From NCBI GenBank assembly GCA_030618965.1, contig JAUXCJ010000040.1, positions 1 through 7,700 on the forward strand: a DNA stretch of 7,700 nucleotides. The letters run 5' to 3'. Under the pieces are notes generated by a model, which did no database searches, was not told the origin of the DNA, and saw nothing but the letters and a program-made list of their open reading frames with translations. Source of the DNA: Thiomargarita sp. (GTDB lineage: Bacteria; Pseudomonadota; Gammaproteobacteria; Beggiatoales; Beggiatoaceae). The translations under genes and the position numbers were made by a program. The first letter of the stretch is position 1. Each line of letters opens with the position of its first letter. Below are positions 5,799 through 7,700 of this stretch, piece by piece.

Positions 5799-7457
5799 TT
5801 ATGATTTATTATATTGAATAGATTTTTTTTCTAATTCGAACCCAAATGAATGCATGGGATTAAAGACTGATTGAAATTCAGATTCATCATCGAAATTCGG
5901 GACTGGTATTTTATATTTAGACTCACTACCGGATAGTATTTGTTGCTTTAAACCGGCACTGGATACTATTTCTATTACAAAGTCATAGGGAAGAGGTTCT
6001 GGAAATGACAACATTACATGGTCATCATGGAAAGACCACTCACTGTCATACTTAGTAATACGGCACCATTCAGTTACTTGATGATGGGTAGCGCTCCAAA
6101 CAGATTTGATTTCAATATTTTCAATCAGTTTCTTTAGTTGGGTAATATGCACATCAGGATGATTCATTAGGTTAACTAAGCCGCCAGCCACAAAACGAGT
6201 TTGCATATCAGCCATTATGAAATCCAGCCTATGTGCATGTGGAGCTGTTCCGGAATCAAGACTATGATGAGAGCTCATTATCGTGGTTCCAATTTTTTGT
6301 ACCGAACCATTTTCCCACTTTAATGCCGGATAAGGTAAGATATGGTCTCTACCCAGTTGCTCGGTATAGGCTAAACCAGCATTGGAACACCATCGGAATA
6401 AGGTTTCACCAAGATGCCCAGCCGATCCGATCCCGCCATGACAAGTTGCCCCGCTAATTCTTACATCAGCTTGTTTTGAAAGTTTAGATATCTCTTGATT
6501 GAATTGGGCTTCATCCGTCGCTTCACTATGAAGAACTATCTCATGTCCTTTCAATTTTACATAATTAATTTGAGCTTTTGGGAGTAAGCGAGTCAGAAAA
6601 CCAAAACTGGCTTTAATACTTTTAGAGCTATAAAAATCGAGCAAATCATTAAGTGCTTCTGTGTCAATAGGGCGATCATAATCATGTCTGATTGACAAAG
6701 CTGAACAATACCCCGATGGCCAGGGTTTCATTCGCAATAAAACTTGATTAGCAGCTAGTGCATGGCTGACAATTTGCTCGGATAACCAAGCCTCTATACG
6801 CCAGCTTATAGATTTACGAACTGGCGCATAATAACCATCGGGACAGGCCGGCATAACCATTTTTTCTACCGATATATCTATTATCGGTAAACCTGATAGT
6901 ATGATGGTGCCATTGCTTAAGATTGCGGGATAATATTTACCGTTATTGATTTCCCGCACATAAGCTAATACTTTCCAGTCGCTTATTTGATCAAACCTCT
7001 GATATGAAATATATGATTTCTTGTTATCAATAGTTGGCTCTAGTTGATAGGGTTCTGAATTTATATTTGGTGCCGCAGGTATTTTACGGACAGTGTCAAC
7101 TGGTCGACCAAATTCCTCAACTGTTAATAGGCCAGGGCCGATAGTAATAGGCTCATCAACTAACCTTAGCTCGAGTTCGGAAGCTGATCGGTTTACACCG
7201 CTAATTTTGCATTGCTCAAGAAATTCTTTGGAAAATGGGCCTTCATAAAAACCTGGATTAATATTTGACGCAAAACAACCTCTGCTAACGATTAAAAAGC
7301 ACTCTTCATCGGGAGGTGTAGGAGACTCATTTTCTATATACAACAGTCCCCATTTACGAAGCCAATACGAAAGCCCACCACTCCAGTACGGTCTCCCTTC
7401 TCGACCAGAAATTGATTCCTGATCTTTAGAATTTGGCATAACTAGTTTTAATGGCAT
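5799..7457 (-). CDS. Polysaccharide deacetylase-like protein (divergent NodB domain)
   Basis: A 552-aa protein. Residues about 240-470 form a NodB-type (carbohydrate esterase 4-like) domain: LRMKPWPSGY (241-250), the Asp motif SIRHDYDRPI (D259, D261), GHEIVLHSEA (H310), ISGATCHGG (H340), LVNLMNHPDVH (H433) and SVWSATHHQVTEWC (452-465). Known NodB enzymes use Asp-His-His and a divalent metal to remove N- or O-acetyl groups from glycans. Here the classical HxxxH zinc motif is absent and the histidines are spread out, as in RHDxD-type relatives. Residues about 1-235 are unassigned; the last part (WKVLAYVRE, YYPAILSNG, ILSGLPIIDI, then a helix ending IEAWLSEQ) looks like an alpha/beta domain packed against the deacetylase. 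A beta-rich tail follows (about 475-520). There is no signal peptide, so the protein is probably cytoplasmic. The ATG at 7457 has no clear Shine-Dalgarno; an internal ATG at 7439 is an alternative. Its C-terminal module is paralogous to those at 1793-4372 and 7497-7700. Deacetylase activity is inferred. Confidence 0.85.
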   Translation of the reverse strand: MPLKLVMPNSKDQESISGREGRPYWSGGLSYWLRKWGLLYIENESPTPPDEECFLIVSRGCFASNINPGFYEGPFSKEFLEQCKISGVNRSASELELRLVDEPITIGPGLLTVEEFGRPVDTVRKIPAAPNINSEPYQLEPTIDNKKSYISYQRFDQISDWKVLAYVREINNGKYYPAILSNGTIILSGLPIIDISVEKMVMPACPDGYYAPVRKSISWRIEAWLSEQIVSHALAANQVLLRMKPWPSGYCSALSIRHDYDRPIDTEALNDLLDFYSSKSIKASFGFLTRLLPKAQINYVKLKGHEIVLHSEATDEAQFNQEISKLSKQADVRISGATCHGGIGSAGHLGETLFRWCSNAGLAYTEQLGRDHILPYPALKWENGSVQKIGTTIMSSHHSLDSGTAPHAHRLDFIMADMQTRFVAGGLVNLMNHPDVHITQLKKLIENIEIKSVWSATHHQVTEWCRITKYDSEWSFHDDHVMLSFPEPLPYDFVIEIVSSAGLKQQILSGSESKYKIPVPNFDDESEFQSVFNPMHSFGFELEKKSIQYNKS

Positions 7458-7496
7458 TACAACGATAACTTTATAATAATTGTTCGAAAAATCAGG

Positions 7497-7700
7497 TTAA
7501 ATGCTTACATCATATTCACTACTACCTTCTGGAACATGATGACTATACTTTGACCCATTTAAGGTACCTACCATTGCAGCTCCTATTATTTTAGCAAGAA
7601 ACTTAATTTTATGACCGGAGTGGGTTGCCTTTACTATCACTTCTGATCTCGTACATTTATACCAATTTACAACTTCTTCTAATGTTGCAAACCAAACATC
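7497..7700 (-). CDS. C-terminal fragment of a third NodB-like deacetylase family protein
   Basis: The last 67 codons of a gene that enters from the right edge, ending in TAA at 7499-7497. The visible protein begins DVWFATLEEVVNWYKCTRSE, which matches the last conserved helix of the NodB-like module in the two other proteins (SEVWFATVSNVIARCRK and KSVWSATHHQVTEWCRI). As in those proteins, a short tail of about 45 residues follows, starting with a strand (EVIVKATHSGHKI). The catalytic part lies outside the window, so the domain order and activity of the full protein are unknown. It is the first visible gene of the run and lies 39 bases before the next one, consistent with one operon. Assignment rests on a short but specific match in sequence, position and gene context. 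Confidence 0.65.
   Translation of the reverse strand, partial: DVWFATLEEVVNWYKCTRSEVIVKATHSGHKIKFLAKIIGAAMVGTLNGSKYSHHVPEGSSEYDVSI

Noticed and set aside
7458..7496. AT-rich TTATAA-like box and TTCGAA palindrome in the 39-base gap, considered as an internal promoter or operator.
   Set aside because: There is no matching -35 element at proper spacing, the palindrome is only six bases, and the short gap fits simple co-transcription.

Overview
The window is AT-rich and carries only minus-strand genes, packed head to tail as in a bacterial surface-glycan (LPS O-antigen, capsule or exopolysaccharide) biosynthesis cluster. The content (NodB-like deacetylases, a hexapeptide-repeat acyltransferase, a class I methyltransferase, a family-4-type glycosyltransferase and an LhgO-like FAD oxidoreductase) suits a Gram-negative, probably proteobacterial, accessory polysaccharide locus. 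The taxon is inferred only from gene style and cannot be fixed from this window. No rRNA, tRNA, CRISPR array, transposase or attachment site was seen.

In the direction of transcription (right to left) the layout is: (1) 7700-7497, the last 67 codons of a gene ending in the same module as the next deacetylase; (2) 7457-5799, a 552-aa protein with an unassigned N-terminal half and a divergent NodB-type deacetylase domain; (3) 5773-4412, a 453-aa protein with an unassigned N-terminal half and a C-terminal SAM-dependent methyltransferase; (4) 4372-1793, an 859-aa fusion of a left-handed beta-helix acyltransferase, a ~400-residue region of unknown function and a second NodB-like domain; (5) 1792-368, a glycosyltransferase with an internal hydrophobic hairpin; (6) a 208-base gap holding a short possible gene remnant; (7) 159-1, the N-terminus of an FAD-dependent oxidoreductase. 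Gaps within genes 1-5 are 39, 25, 39 (or 21) and 0 bases, so they probably form one operon. The oxidoreductase lies beyond the larger gap and may or may not be co-transcribed.

Working model (inference): the glycosyltransferase adds a sugar to a membrane-linked glycan intermediate. The deacetylase-like, acyltransferase and methyltransferase proteins then change its N- or O-substituents. The most striking feature is that one NodB-like module with a shared C-terminal tail appears three times in under 6 kb, in three different architectures. One of these is fused to an acyltransferase, which would put acyl addition and acyl removal on the same chain. The modules keep an Asp-x-Asp motif and three spaced histidines but not the classical HxxxH zinc motif, so their chemistry is open.
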